The notes: generated by a model not told the origin, from the letters alone. Numbered from the stretch's first letter, positions 21,365-32,034 are shown. The stretch: DNA of 64,000 nucleotides from Hyposmocoma kahamanoa (GCF_003589595.1 NW_020653713.1:5758636-5822635); one strand, 5' to 3'. Numbers and translations are program-made.

Positions 21365-21505
21365 GACATTGACTCTTTATATGTGTGGGTGTGTGTATGT
21401 GTGTGTTACTTAAAGTTTAGGTAAATGTACTCTGCTTCTAAGAAAAAGTAACAAGTTACGAGTAGAAGATTTGATCAAAGCTCTGGGACATCATTGTATT
21501 TGTAA
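21365..21505 (-). repeat. Shared flank of an A copy, also at 6121-6235
   Basis: 'AATGTACTCTGCTTCTAAGA' and 'GATTTGATCAAAGCTCTGGG', preceded by a GTGTGTGT stretch, mirror 6121-6235. Confidence 0.65.
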
Positions 21506-21559
21506 TACCGAGTGTTGGGACGAACACGTCGTGCGCCTGGTGGTAAGCGACACGCCTGT

Positions 21560-22078
21560 ACAAAGAAAAGGGTTTTCTGACTTTAGTAGGAACATATATT
21601 TTAAAAGTATGCCTCTTTGTACGTAATCACAGTAACTTTTTTACTAAAATATCCAATGTGCACTCCGTTGACGTAACGAACAAAAACAGTCTTGTACTCC
21701 CTGTAATAAAAGCACGATCTTTGACCACAGCACTTATTTGACGGCAATCAGAATTTATAACAGAATCCCAATTCATATTAAATACTTAAATGGTAATCAA
21801 TTCAAGGCTCATTTAAAGAAATGGCTAATTGACAATGTTTTCTATAATCTAAGTGAATTTTATAACGTGACATCAAATATTTGACAAATGTCAAATCATG
21901 TTTAATTTTATTTTAATTTGTGGACGTTTAAATTTATTAGTATATCTTAATTGAATGTCAATGACTATAGTTTTAAGACATTGTACGCCCGACTTGGACA
22001 AGAACTGCGAAACAAATGTGTGCATACATATGTAACATCTTAATCTAGCAGTTCATACAATAAATGTTTCTGATTTCT
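21560..22078 (+). mobile_element. 5'-truncated LINE with 11-bp target duplication
   Basis: Flanked by GACACGCCTGT at 21549-21559 and 22079-22089. The 519-bp insert carries the LINE ORF C-terminus (stop 21882-21884), a 3' UTR and, at 22058-22064, an AATAAA-type signal before 'TGTTTCTGATTTCT'. Direct evidence of LINE retrotransposition into A. Confidence 0.9.
21718..21884 (+). pseudogene. LINE reverse-transcriptase ORF, C-terminal end
   Basis: Reads IFDHSTYLTAIRIYNRIPIH and then NGNQFKAHLKKWLIDNVFYN before LSEFYNVTSNI and a TGA at 21882-21884. The layout 'IYNxIP...FKxxLKxWL...FY' is the same C-terminal pattern as in the remnant at 15343-15490, with different residues, so the two come from related but distinct LINEs. 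The frame remains open at least to 21690, which suggests a fairly young copy. Catalytic motifs lie upstream of the truncation and are absent. Confidence 0.8.
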
Positions 22079-22320
22079 GACACGCCTGTCTACAGCAGTT
22101 GCAATGCCACTCAGAGTTTTAAATCGCAAAGATCTGTGGGGCTCTGTCACTGCGCCCATCACGCTGAGAGATTAGTTGACAACACCCATGTGACTGTAAT
22201 TTTACAGCACAAATCGCAACGCTGTAATGCTCACATTACTGCTTGGTGGCAGAAATACTTAAAGTGACTGTGGCAGAAACTTCCCTGGACGAACTCTTTC
22301 ACAAGGAGTTCTACTGCTAC

Positions 22321-22947
22321 GTAATATTTGAAAATCGCAGAGTACATCTTCATAGAAAATCAATACATTCCCCCGTTTTACACAACTTTCAACAACTTAA
22401 ACCGAACACAATCGACATGACCACGCCTTGGCCAAATCTCCCCAGCCAAAAATCCCCAAATACTCCGGACAACAAATAAGAAAATACGTCGTCAATTGAG
22501 TGCTCCCGGAGGCAGAGGAGTTATTCGATTTGTGAGGGACCTCGGAGGGCCACCGAGGGCCGTTCGCATAAGTGTTTTAGAGTCTTGTCCCCTGTGAAGG
22601 AGATTACCGGCTGTAGATATACTAATATCTATTCGTCGTCTTCTAATAAAGTGTAATCTTAACATTTTCTTTATACCTTACATAAATTTAAAAGCTCGTG
22701 AAACTTGCCTGAAATTACATATTTCATTCTTAATCAAATAATTTTAGGCATACAGGGTGACCGTGAAATCGCGTAACAAGACAATTAATTATGACTCACT
22801 ATCACATTAGAAACACAACGCAAAAGACTTGAAAGCGTTAAACACTATAACATGTTTTCATGCTAATAAAAGAATAATTTAATTCTTATAATTTACGAAA
22901 AATGATTGTACGACGATAACGATAGTTTCCTTTTTAACGGACTTAAA
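22321..22947. other. No gene recognised; GC-richer patch 22500-22615
   Basis: 22500-22615 contains 'GAGGGACCTCGGAGGGCCACC'-type sequence and an AATAAA follows at about 22648. It may be a retroposed 3' end, but there is nothing coding that I recognise. Confidence 0.35.
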
Positions 22948-23150
22948 AAAAAGGAGGAGGTTGTTGCAAAGAGGGTACCTCAAATACAGAGGATAACGGG
23001 AGCAATAGCTCCCATTTAAATTTGCAGAAAATATTCCTCTTCTAAGGGTGGCAAGCTAGGGGATGAATTTCTATAAAACTTGGCAAATTGATCTAATTCC
23101 AATAAAAGAGTCGAGAAGCAAACTTTTGAGGTCAGTTTTTTTTAACAAAA
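22948..23150 (+). repeat. Family B copy
   Basis: 'GGACTTAAAAAAAAGGAGG', 'AAAGAGGGTACCTCA', 'CTAAGGGTGGCAAGCTAGGG', 'TTTTGAGGTCAGTTTTTTTT'. Homology with the copy at 60576 continues past the usual B end to about 23305. Confidence 0.75.
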
Positions 23151-23305
23151 TGTTATATTTATATAATTATTTAGTAATTTTGTCGTAAAGTAACTTTTGA
23201 AATTTATCATGATGGACGCAGGTGATACAGTGAAACACGTTGGTTTATAGTGACATGTTTATTGTTCGGTCTCCAGTATATAAATGACCAAACAACTGAA
23301 ATTAA
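23151..23305 (+). repeat. Extended B flank shared with 60873-61020
   Basis: 'TTATTGTTCGGTCTC', 'ATGGACG.AGGTGA' and 'GGTTTATAG' occur in the same order after both B copies. Confidence 0.65.
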
Positions 23306-23904
23306 AATAGGACGTAAACTTAATTGCTGACCAAGCAATACGCATTGCATGTTGTAGTACGACTATAAATATAGTCTCCGTCTGATACAAAAGTTTCTAC
23401 TCATCTTTTTTATGAATTTCTTACTCATGAATGTTCATAATGTCAATATTAATTTGGGATTGATTATAATTTATTAATAAAAAGCCTCAATGTAATTATT
23501 TCAAAAAAAAACACAACATTAACGAAATCGCAATCATTTACTGAGCTAGAAACAATAGGTTGAGATCACGACCCCGCAGTCACCCTGTATAATATTGGTT
23601 GTAGTGTATTTTGGTTTGAGTTTCGAAGCGGTGGTGCGCTGACTCAGAACAATCAGTGGTTCATATAATCCAAGAGTGTTCCAAGTTGAATTATGAGGAA
23701 TTTCGGGGACCTGTGCCTCTAACCATAAGTTAGTAGTGACAGTTTTCACTAGCAAGCGCATAAAATACCCACATCAGCGGCACATTTAGAAGGAAATTTG
23801 AAAGAACACAAAAAAGCAAACGTTTCATTTAAATAAATAACAATTAAACATAAAATAGCAATTAAATTAACATACTGTTACATACATATATAACATATAT
23901 TATA
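23306..23904. other. No supported feature
   Basis: AT-rich. A 71-codon minus frame (23546-23761) has no motif. Confidence 0.45.
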
Positions 23905-23907
23905 CAA

Positions 23908-23945
23908 CTGCCTCTGTGGTCGAACGGTTACCATGCCGGCATGCA
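23908..23945 (+). repeat. SINE E head fragment
   Basis: 'CTGCCTCTGTGGTCGAACGG' and 'TTACCATGCCGG' match the first 35 bases of SINE E (63552), broken by the repeat that starts at 23961. Confidence 0.7.
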
Positions 23946-23960
23946 TATCTTTCACTGAAT

Positions 23961-24334
23961 GATGAATTAAAATTAAGTATACATATTTTATTATAATTTG
24001 TTGTTATTAAACAAAGTATATTGACCTATAATCACCATTTGGATACCGATTTACTTAGTTTAGGTATCACTAATATTAACTTGCAACCTTAATTCAAGTT
24101 ATATACCTACAAACATACAACCATTCACTGTTTGAAATAGTCCGCATAAATGTAAATAAATAAAATGAAAATGTTGTATATATGAATACCTTCTAATAAT
24201 GCTACATAGTGCTTGCACATTCTTCTCTGCTCGCGTCCAAAAATTTCAAATAATTGATAAACTCAATACACAGCTTTAATACGCAAAGGGAAATAAATGA
24301 AACACGTTCGAATAAAAAATAACATTCAATCCTT
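23961..24334 (-). repeat. Two-copy dispersed repeat, copy 2
   Basis: Inverted copy of 3411-3747, extended by small insertions. Its edges lie at a SINE E fragment and near an A copy, so it inserted among repeats. Confidence 0.75.
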
Positions 24335-24349
24335 GTGCAAAGCTATGTG

Positions 24350-24567
24350 AGCATTACGGAGTTCCGATTTGGAAAATTAAGGGTGCTGGTGAAATTACTG
24401 GCGTATTTGACAACTTATATCCCAAGGTGACTGGCACAGTGGCAGTGCCTCTCAAATCTTTGCGATTTAAAGCTCTGAGTGGAACTGTAACTTTTTAGAC
24501 AGGCTAGGCGCGTCGCTTACCACCAGGCGCACGACTTGTTCGTCCCGTCATATGGTATCATGAAAAA
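24350..24567 (+). repeat. Family A retroposon copy
   Basis: 'ATGTGAGCATTACGGAGTTC' to 'CATATGGTATCATGAAAAAA'; 5'-truncated. Confidence 0.75.
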
Positions 24568-24639
24568 ATCCGTGAAATGTCGTAAGTAAGAAATCCATAC
24601 AATAAAAACACTATTTTGAACATATTAGAAGCTATATAG

Positions 24640-24870
24640 GTATGTGATTCACGAATTATCTTTTTAGGTATAAAGTTTCCCGAAAAAAAAAATATAATAA
24701 GCGAAATGTATGCCATTGTCGTACACAAGCGTGGCAACACGTATGAATGTAATATACAAACTCAAGAGAAAATAACATTTGCAAGAAACCCCTCCATAAC
24801 ATTTCAAAAAACCTTATTCTGGAAGAAACAACGTGACATAACTCTAAAAGAGTATTACGATAATATCTAA
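24640..24870 (+). other. Open frame of 76 codons, unassigned
   Basis: Open from after a TAG to TAA (24868-24870), with an ATG at 24706. The product is charged and non-repetitive (contains HKRGNTYECNIQTQEKITFA). It resembles protein more than most chance frames here, but I recognise no family and see no conserved neighbour, so it may be chance or a transposon relic. Confidence 0.25.
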
Positions 24871-25242
24871 ACCAGTGGAATAAGCGCGAACGAGCTCCGA
24901 ATGGCCAAACTACGCATAAACGCTGAATACTAGACCTTAAGGTATACCACGACCGCAATTAAATGATCTCTGTTGAACAACGGTATATATGAGATAGATC
25001 TACGTAAAATTGCCGGTAAAGCTCTAGCTGTTCTAATATGTGTATTAGCAAAGTCAGCAAACTAGAGATAAATGGCGATAGTAAAAAAAAACGTAAATTC
25101 CGCATCCGTGGCTAAATAAACTCTGTTCATAATACAGCAGATAAGGAGAAAAAAAAACCTCTAGAGGCCATGGCTTTTCATGTATAATACTGAAAAAAGT
25201 AAATGGAAAGTATAAAAAAATTTAAAAGATCAAACTCAAATA
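24871..25242. other. No supported feature
   Basis: AT-rich, no match found. Confidence 0.4.
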
Positions 25243-25409
25243 ATGTTTGTTTCATAGGTAAACAAACCACACTTGAAATCGTCATATCGTTTAAACTCTA
25301 CTTCTCATACGTAAGGCAGATTCGCCTGAGAAGAATGAGTAAGGAACTCGAGGCGTTGTTCTTTTGTAAATAAACATTTGCATACAATTATCATTTACAA
25401 TATTATGTT
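25243..25409 (+). repeat. Family P dispersed repeat
   Basis: 'CACTTGAAATCGTC', 'CAGATTCGCCTGAGAAGAAT' and 'AAATAAACATTTG' recur in order at 26388-26545 and in part at 30385-30470. Confidence 0.65.
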
Positions 25410-25456
25410 GGACCTGGGGTTTGTCAAACTTCATTTGTTTGACAAACCCCAGGTCC
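25410..25456. repeat. Perfect 20-bp hairpin
   Basis: GGACCTGGGGTTTGTCAAAC (25410-25429) is perfectly inverted at 25437-25456, with a 7-base loop. It sits at the edge of a family P copy and is absent from the P copy at 26388. Confidence 0.9.
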
Positions 25457-25784
25457 TTGCAAAAGAAGTCCGTTATCTGCCCAGGATGCTGCGAGAGACC
25501 ATTGAAATTAAAAAACATCCTAATTTCAACAGGGAAGATGGTTTCTCCGTACCACCAGTTTGGGATCCAGTATTTCCTCTAATGAAAAATGTTTTAATTT
25601 ATTCTAATTTCTATTAATAATTAATAATAAATTAAACTTAATAAAAAAAAATTCATTTAATAAAATAATTTGTAAAACTTAATGTAGCGTAAATTGGAAT
25701 GTTTTCTTTGTAAAATTAAAAATAAGGTATTTAATTAATAACTATTGTAACTATAGTGAAAAAATAGGGTGGTTTGCATCAATA

Positions 25785-25960
25785 TTAGACATAACTGGTT
25801 GAAGACTGTACCACCTCAGTCAACCGTGACCATGGGACCTGTAAAGGGCCCGAAACGTCGGTTTGTTTGAAAAAACAAATATACGCGATTTAAATCCGGA
25901 AAAATAGTTTCATTCCTATGTATAACAATCGCGAAAACCTAAGAACTCGATATTTACAAT
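25785..25960 (+). repeat. Family C copy (loop and right arm)
   Basis: 'CAGTCAACCGTGACCATGGG', 'AAGGGCCCGAAACGTCGG', 'CAAATATACGCGATTTAAAT', then 'ATAACAATCGCGAAAACCTA'. It lacks the left arm. Confidence 0.75.
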
Positions 25961-25974
25961 ATTTATTTAATTTT

Positions 25975-26262
25975 TTTTATAATACCAAGTGACAAGACGA
26001 ACAAGTCGTGCGCCTGGTGGTAGTAGGACACGTTTATCCATAACAGTTGCAGTGCTACTTAGAGCTTCTAATCGCAAAGATCTCAGGGGCACTGCCACTA
26101 CACCCATCACGCTGAGACATAAATTGACAAGTGCCATGCGCCTGTAATTTCACCAGCACACTTACACTTCCAAACCGGAACGCAGTAATGCTCACATTAC
26201 TGCTTGATAGCAGAGATAGATAAGGTTATATAGGCAGTATTTCCTGAAAGATAACCTGCAAT
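25975..26262 (-). repeat. Family A retroposon, near full length
   Basis: 'AGTGACAAGACGAACAAGTC', 'CACTGCCACTACACCCATCA', 'ATTACTGCTTGATAGCAG', and 'CAGTATTTCCTGAAAG' at the 5' edge. Confidence 0.8.
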
Positions 26263-26387
26263 AGCTAAACAGGTCATTACCATGGATTTTTGTCATTTAA
26301 GTACGCAGAAGCTGTATAAATTAACCTTTAATATAAAATGTTGTAATATCGTGACTATCAAACCAAAATTATTATTTTTTTAAATTA

Positions 26388-26545
26388 CACTTGAAATTGT
26401 CTGATTAATTAAACACTTCTACTCGTTTTTAAGACAGATTCCCCGAGAAGAATGAATAAGGAACCCAATCCTTACAGTTTCTCTCTTTATAAATAAACGT
26501 TTGTTTATATTTATCATTTACAAAATTACATTTAAATTGTCTTAA
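26388..26545 (+). repeat. Family P dispersed repeat
   Basis: Second copy of 25243-25409 ('CAGATTCCCCGAGAAGAATG'). Confidence 0.65.
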
Positions 26546-27600
26546 GTAACACTTTGCCAGTCTGCGCGACGCTTCAAATTATTAATTACGTTCCGTTCTT
26601 AATAATAAATTAATTTTTAACAAAATGTCAAAGGTCATTGTAAAGCAGCCGTAGTACAACACATTTTATGCATATTTGCCTCAAATAAACAAAAAAAAAG
26701 GTCTGCACTCGTCCGCTCTATGGCTCCCGGGGTTAAGAATGTTACCTTTTAAGAATATTTTATTTGAGAAAAACATACTTTTCGTAAAATAAGAGTGAAT
26801 ATTTCCACAATGTATTTTATAAATAGATGTCACATTTTCTTGAGATTATTACAATATACCTTTGACATTCCGAAATCTTCCCAAACAAAACAATTTGTGA
26901 ATTAAAAGTACCTAAAGTCGTTGGGTCTGTTGATTTATATACATTTTTATTACAAATTCAAACGCTAGCTTGTTCCGTAATTTGGGTTTATCTCGGTACG
27001 TTTTATCCTAATAACTGTGACATGTTCAAATGCGTAAAGTTTCCCAAACAAAACTGTTCTTAAACAAAAAGTGCTCAAAGTTCTAGGGCGCGTTTATTCC
27101 CTCCCTTTTTTATTCCATAATGCGTGTTTATCTCGTTACGTTTTGTCGTGATTCCCGTTGCGAGATAAAACAGGAAGGGAAAGAGATCGAGATACGCCTG
27201 AGATGATTTTTAATATACGGTCGGAGGAAATATATGTTCAGGGAAAAATATCTGTTAATATGAAAGTTTGATCTTGAAACAAAAAAGGATTTGCAAAATA
27301 AAGTCTCTATTTCGGAAATTCTTTTCGCACCACTGCTAGTCTTTACATTGGTTCACTGCTGACGAAAATTGAATTATTTGCCGTTAGAGATCGCCGTAAA
27401 GATGTAATCCAATTGGGTCCCCCAAGCAATGTCATTTGTGGCAAACGCTCTCTTTTAGGATTTTTCTTCACTATATTACGCTCCTTACCAAGTTTGATTC
27501 TATTTACAAAATACCTACGTATGTTCCTTAAACCTAGAAACTAACATCTAGGTTCGTGGTTAATTGTACATATAGTTTAAAATATTACAAAGGAATAAAA
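26546..27600. other. No gene; contains an imperfect tandem duplication
   Basis: AT-rich. 26872-27005 and 27018-27150 are diverged head-to-tail copies ('CCCAAACAAAAC', 'GTTTATCTCGGTACGTTTT' against 'GTTTATCTCGTTACGTTTT'). Confidence 0.5.
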
Positions 27601-27925
27601 ATATATACGAACAAGTCGTGCGTCCTGGTGGTAAGCGACATGCCTCTTTCCATAATAGGTGCAGTACTATTCAAAGCTTTAAATCGCAGAAATCTGAGGG
27701 GCACTACCGCTGCGCCCGCACGTCAACCTGATCTGGCGTGTAGCTTACACGACCTGCTCGTACCGTCACTTGATATTATAAAAAAAAATCAGAAAACACC
27801 ACAATCACCAGCACCTTTACCCTTCGAAACCGGAACCCCAGTAATGCTCACATTACCGCTTGGTGGCAGAAATAGTAAGGAAGCACAGTTCTTCTCTGAA
27901 TGAACTCTTTTCACAAGGCACTCTA
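27600..27925 (-). repeat. Family A copy containing a nested A
   Basis: Antisense A from 'ACGAACAAGTCGTGCGTCC' to 'CTTTTCACAAGGCACTCTAC', interrupted at 27732. Confidence 0.8.
27732..27795 (+). repeat. Family A 3' end nested in antisense A
   Basis: 'CTGGCGTGTAGCTTACACG' to 'CACTTGATATTATAAAAAAA'. A 60-bp 5'-truncated sense copy with its A-tail, inserted in a family A copy of opposite orientation. Confidence 0.75.
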
Positions 27926-28559
27926 CTTGCAAATATGAATTAATATCAAACAACCAAATATCTGACCGACCTCGCGCAGGTGTGCAGGTGTTAGGACATA
28001 CAAGCCGCCAAAACATGTGAGAAGGGCCATCGATTGAATTGCACCGCACAATCTAGGTTAGTACCATCCGAAAATCCCCACCTCAACAAATTGTCCTCAT
28101 TTCGACCAACTTGAGTCCGCAGTCTATTTAAAGATTTTAAGGTCAGTCATTGCAATTCGAGTTTAGGAGGAAGACTTTCAGAAGGCGGAACAAAGGTAGA
28201 TGTTATGCGCGCCAAAGGATGCACCTCGCCTGTACTGGCTCACCTTAGCGAGATGTTTCGCCTATGATTCCCAAGAATTCAGAGTTTCTACGCAAAATTA
28301 TTGTGGTTCCCAGCTGTTTGTCTTCCTAGTTCCATCGTCCATCCTTCATGCCATCGGGCCTTTTACCATCGACAAATGCTAGTGGGCTTCAGAATAGCCG
28401 GTATTTAGTGGCAAAACTAACGAAGAAACGAAGAAAGAGACGAAGTGTGGTTGCTGCGAGTTCTCAATCTCAGATCAAAATCGTAAACGTAATTTGTTTA
28501 TCCCAATTTTTATTCTGTATAAAGGGGTGAACTCCAGGGAACTTTTCTGCCGTCGTCAC

Positions 28560-28840
28560 GATTTCACCATCGGACGTCCAATCAGAGAAGTAAGGCTCAT
28601 TCCCGCATCCTTGATGCCTTTCATCACATTTGTTTCAAATCTGCAAGATGTGGAATAGGCTCCCTTCTGAAATATTTTCTTTGATCTATGACATGGGGTC
28701 CTTCAAAAAGCGAGTAACAGGACTTTCAAAGGCTAGCAACGCAAAGGCAGCTCTTTTAGTGTTACAAGTGTTCCACCGAAGAGAACCACCTGCCATCAAG
28801 TGGCTCGTCAGTCCGTCTGCTTCCTACTTTACATAAAAAC
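28560..28840 (+). pseudogene. LINE ORF C-terminus with 3' end
   Basis: The plus frame around 28630-28725 reads FQICKMWNRLPSEIFSLIYD followed by MGSFKKRV. The 'LWNxLPxxxF...YxxxxFKxRV' pattern is the C-terminal landmark after the RT domain in Jockey/CR1-type insect LINEs. A 3' segment follows with 'CCATCAAGTGGCTCGTCAG' and 'CTTCCTACTTTACATAAAAA', which looks like the 'CCATCAGGTG...CATAAAAA' tail of such elements. The ATG-less frame starts after truncation. A host gene is much less likely. No RT catalytic motif is present. Confidence 0.75.
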
Positions 28841-29404
28841 CTGTACTATCACCAAATCTGTCTTCAAATCAGCTATTACACCGACATTGAGCCTGTTTTG
28901 CCTCTTCAATTCCCGTCAGCCTTTTTACACAAACCCGGGCTTTGGTGTACTGTTTACTTACACTTCTATAAGAAAATCCCCATTCTGGTTTTAGAATTGC
29001 GTCGAAAAATCTACGTATTGTCGTCGTGCGTACTGTACGTCTGTAGCGACTCCAAATCGATAGTCAGTTTTTTCCAGTGAATAAATTTGTTTGGATGTTT
29101 GGCAAAAAGCGGGATAAGAGGGTGCAATTTACATTCTAAATGCGGTGAAATGGTGCTCGGGCATAGTCGAGTGTGATCGTGATCGATTGACGCATTACGC
29201 TTTACGTATAGTTTTACAAGTATGTGAACTTCGGCAGTTTACTAGGGACCTTAATGGCTCTTATGTACGCCAATATTATCGCAGGTGTCGAGAATACATA
29301 GCGTCATCATGAACAGAGTTCGGACTTTTCTTTGGGATGACTTAGACCTAAGACCACGACGCCGTATCTTTTGTTAAGCAAGTTCGTACGTCAGTAGTGC
29401 TCAA
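28841..29404. other. No supported feature
   Basis: Mixed composition. Frames at 28800-29080 have no recognised motif. Confidence 0.4.
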
Positions 29405-29735
29405 TTCGGCTCTATTTTTTTGTTGTATGTATGTTACGCTAATCGCGTATCTCATTGGTGAACCGATTTTGATAATTCTTTTTTTTATTGAATTTATATT
29501 CAATTATTTTTGTGAAATTACTGCACTAGTTTGTTATAATTATTAATACAAAGATTGAACATTTAGAAAAAAATCCATCATCAATTATGAAGCGTCAATT
29601 AAATTTGAAGAAAATTTTCCACCTCTAAGGGTAGTAAACTAGGGGATGAATCCGGTTTCGCGCCCTTTACGGGAACCGATTTCAATAAAAGTTGGCAAAT
29701 AGATGTAATATCATTTACTTTGGAGGTCGGTTCTT
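29405..29735 (+). repeat. Family B copy with nested D tail
   Basis: 'GTTACGCTAATCGCG', 'ACCGATTTTGATAATTC', then a D segment, then 'AAATTTGAAGAAAATTTTCC' and 'GTAAACTAGGGGATGAATCC' to 'GGAGGTCGGTTCTTTTTT'. Confidence 0.75.
29489..29580 (-). repeat. Truncated family D nested in B
   Basis: 'TTATTGAATTTATATTCAAT', 'GTGAAATTACTGCACTAG' and 'TATTAATACAAAGATTGAAC' are the D 3' tail. The tRNA-like head is missing. Confidence 0.75.
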
Positions 29736-30384
29736 TTTTATAAAATGGTTATTATTGTAATACGTTGTTGAAGAGAAATGAACATAACATATATACGTAC
29801 ATTCTTCCAATAATTGAAGAAAAATAGATACCTTCACATACTTAAAGAAGAAAGTTTTACAGTATTTAAAAAGATAGGAAAAAAATTTTTGAAGATTTGG
29901 CTTCATGGATTTATTCCGATGCCGTAAAACTAATATTAAAAAAATAGTTCAATTTGATGAAGCAGTAGGTGGCAACTAGACAGAAAGCACAGTAATTCCC
30001 GTTGTTGGTGTCTTGAGATCCATATAGCAAAACAGGGTGCCCCGTACTATCCTATACTATGATATTTGACTTTACGGTAAACCCCGTAACTGTCAATGAA
30101 CGGGTTGAACTGCACACGTCTTGAAAAGACTCAATATTACCTAGCATAAACGATAATTCATAATTTATTTATTTTGCATCGAATAGCTAACAAATATGAC
30201 AACAACAGTTTGTACAAATATTGACATTAACAAGGCTGAATATAGTGAGTGACCAGTGTCCATGAACATGTGTTATGAATTACCAGCCTACCACCCCACG
30301 TACCTAGTACATAGTAATGAAATTATACGTAAATATATGTTTTTAAGTGAAATTCTAAGTCAAATAATAAAATAATAGATAAAA
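29736..30384. other. No supported feature
   Basis: AT-rich, no match found. Confidence 0.45.
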
Positions 30385-30470
30385 TTTTTACACTTGAAAA
30401 CGTCATTTTTAAGCTACTTTTTATGCTACTGCTCGTTCACTACGCTGACCTCTCTGAGAAGAACGAGCAG
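30385..30470 (+). repeat. Family P fragment
   Basis: 'ACACTTGAAAACGTC' and 'CTGAGAAGAACGAGCAG' resemble family P, joined to B. Confidence 0.45.
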
Positions 30471-30895
30471 ACGATTCTCAATTCGACTGTATGTTTTTTT
30501 GTATGTATGTTACGCGATAATTCCGGTATTTGTACACCGATTTTCATGATTCTTTTTTTGTTGGAAAGAGGGTACCTCCGTAGTGGTCTCATTTAATTTT
30601 GAAGAAAATTATCCACCTCTAAGAGTGGCTGTTCACGCATGAAGATTCATTTTTATGAATAGCGCCTAAATTTTATTATAAGGAGCAATTATTTTAATGG
30701 TTGATTTTGCTATTCTCTAATTCAAGGCGTTTTTCTATCTCAATATACTTTAAGTAATGAGAACCGATTTTTACTATCTCCTGTGTCAAATTCCGTATAG
30801 TGGCTAACTAGGGGATGAATGAACAAAAACTTGACAAATAGATGTAATTCCACGTACTTTTGAGGTCGGTTTTTTTAGTACTCTGTACTGAGATT
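30471..30895 (+). repeat. Long-form family B copy
   Basis: B with about 170 extra internal bases ('GAATAGCGCCTAAATTTTAT', 'CAAGGCGTTTTTCTATCTCA'). It ends 'GAGGTCGGTTTTTTTAGTAC' followed by TCTGTACTGA. The same long form is present inverted at 61025-61385. Confidence 0.8.
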
Positions 30896-31229
30896 ATCAA
30901 ATAAACTTAAATGCTATGGAATACACTTTGAATCATAATTGTGTGGAATCAAGACTCTTGTTGTCTTTCCATATTTCTTTATCTAAAACATACTCTTCAA
31001 TTTTGTAATATGACTTTTCAATTGAAATACTTTTAATGAAAGTTTTAAACAGGAAATGATAATTTCAACATATTCTCCGGAATCTTATTATCAAAATGTA
31101 TACAGTTCCCCATAAAATAATCGTTTACCTTATATAAAAGAAATCGTCAATACACGTCAAAAAATTGTAACTTTATTGCTAACAGAATTTCGCGGTATAG
31201 CGTTATAAAGAATATTTCACACTAACGCA

Positions 31230-31292
31230 TATAGGGAAATACTGCCACCTTACCTATTTCTGCTGTCAAGCAGTAATGTGAGCATTACTTTT
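31230..31292 (+). repeat. Family A 5' fragment
   Basis: 'AGGGAAATACTGCCACC' to 'AGCAGTAATGTGAGCATTAC'; the 3' part is missing. Confidence 0.7.
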
Positions 31293-32034
31293 TTTTAATG
31301 TAAAGACGTATATATATTTATTATTAAAAGATGTAATATGTATATACAATATATTAAAGATTAAAAATTACATTTTATTATGAGTTTTACTATTTTATTC
31401 TAAAGGGCATCTATCCTTCTTGGTATTTTCACTGTGTGGCGTCTATCCATATAGGTAGGCATCTATCCTCAAAAAAATAGGTTTGCAAAAAGTCAATTTC
31501 TTCAAAATCAGTAAATGTTAGATGAATAAAATCAAGTATTAATGTAATGTAAAAGATAAAACTAGTTATATCCATAGGAATTGTTCATGGTAAACTAATA
31601 ATTTTAAATTAGGAGGCCCTTTCAAAAAGTCAAAATCTATCCCGGTTTTACGCTACATACAATTAAAAATACAATTCTACTTTTTTAAAGTCGGTTAAAA
31701 AGCCCCTTTGCTAATTTCCTAACACTTAATATAAAATACTGATTTTAAATTTGACTGAGTGCTACTCAGAATTTCTCCCCAAATATAAATTGAAACGTGC
31801 TCGAATGTGGAATGAGCATTTGATATCAGATCAAGAGAAAAAGGTATCGCACAATTCAGTGTCAGCCTCCTGGTTTGCCTTGATTTGAAGAGTACGATTA
31901 TGATAGGAAAATACTTGTAAGGATGAGAGCTGGACACATTCCATTAAACAGTTTTGCTTTCTTAATGAAAAAAGTAATAATTCTCCTAATTGCGAGTTAT
32001 GTGGACTAGTGGAATATACCTATCTCTTGTTACT
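31293..32034. other. No gene; short B relic at 31677
   Basis: AT-rich. 'TTTTTTAAAGTCGGTTAAAA' at 31680-31700 is a B terminus. Three spaced 'GGCRTCTATCC' motifs lie at 31406-31467. Confidence 0.45.

Larger units (their letters stand above)
21508..22320 (-). repeat. Family A copy split by a LINE insertion
   Basis: The A segments 21508-21559 ('GACGAACACGTCGTGCGCC') and 22079-22320 ('CACGCCTGTCTACAGCAG' to 'AACTCTTTCACAAGGAG') join precisely if the material between is removed. Confidence 0.85.
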
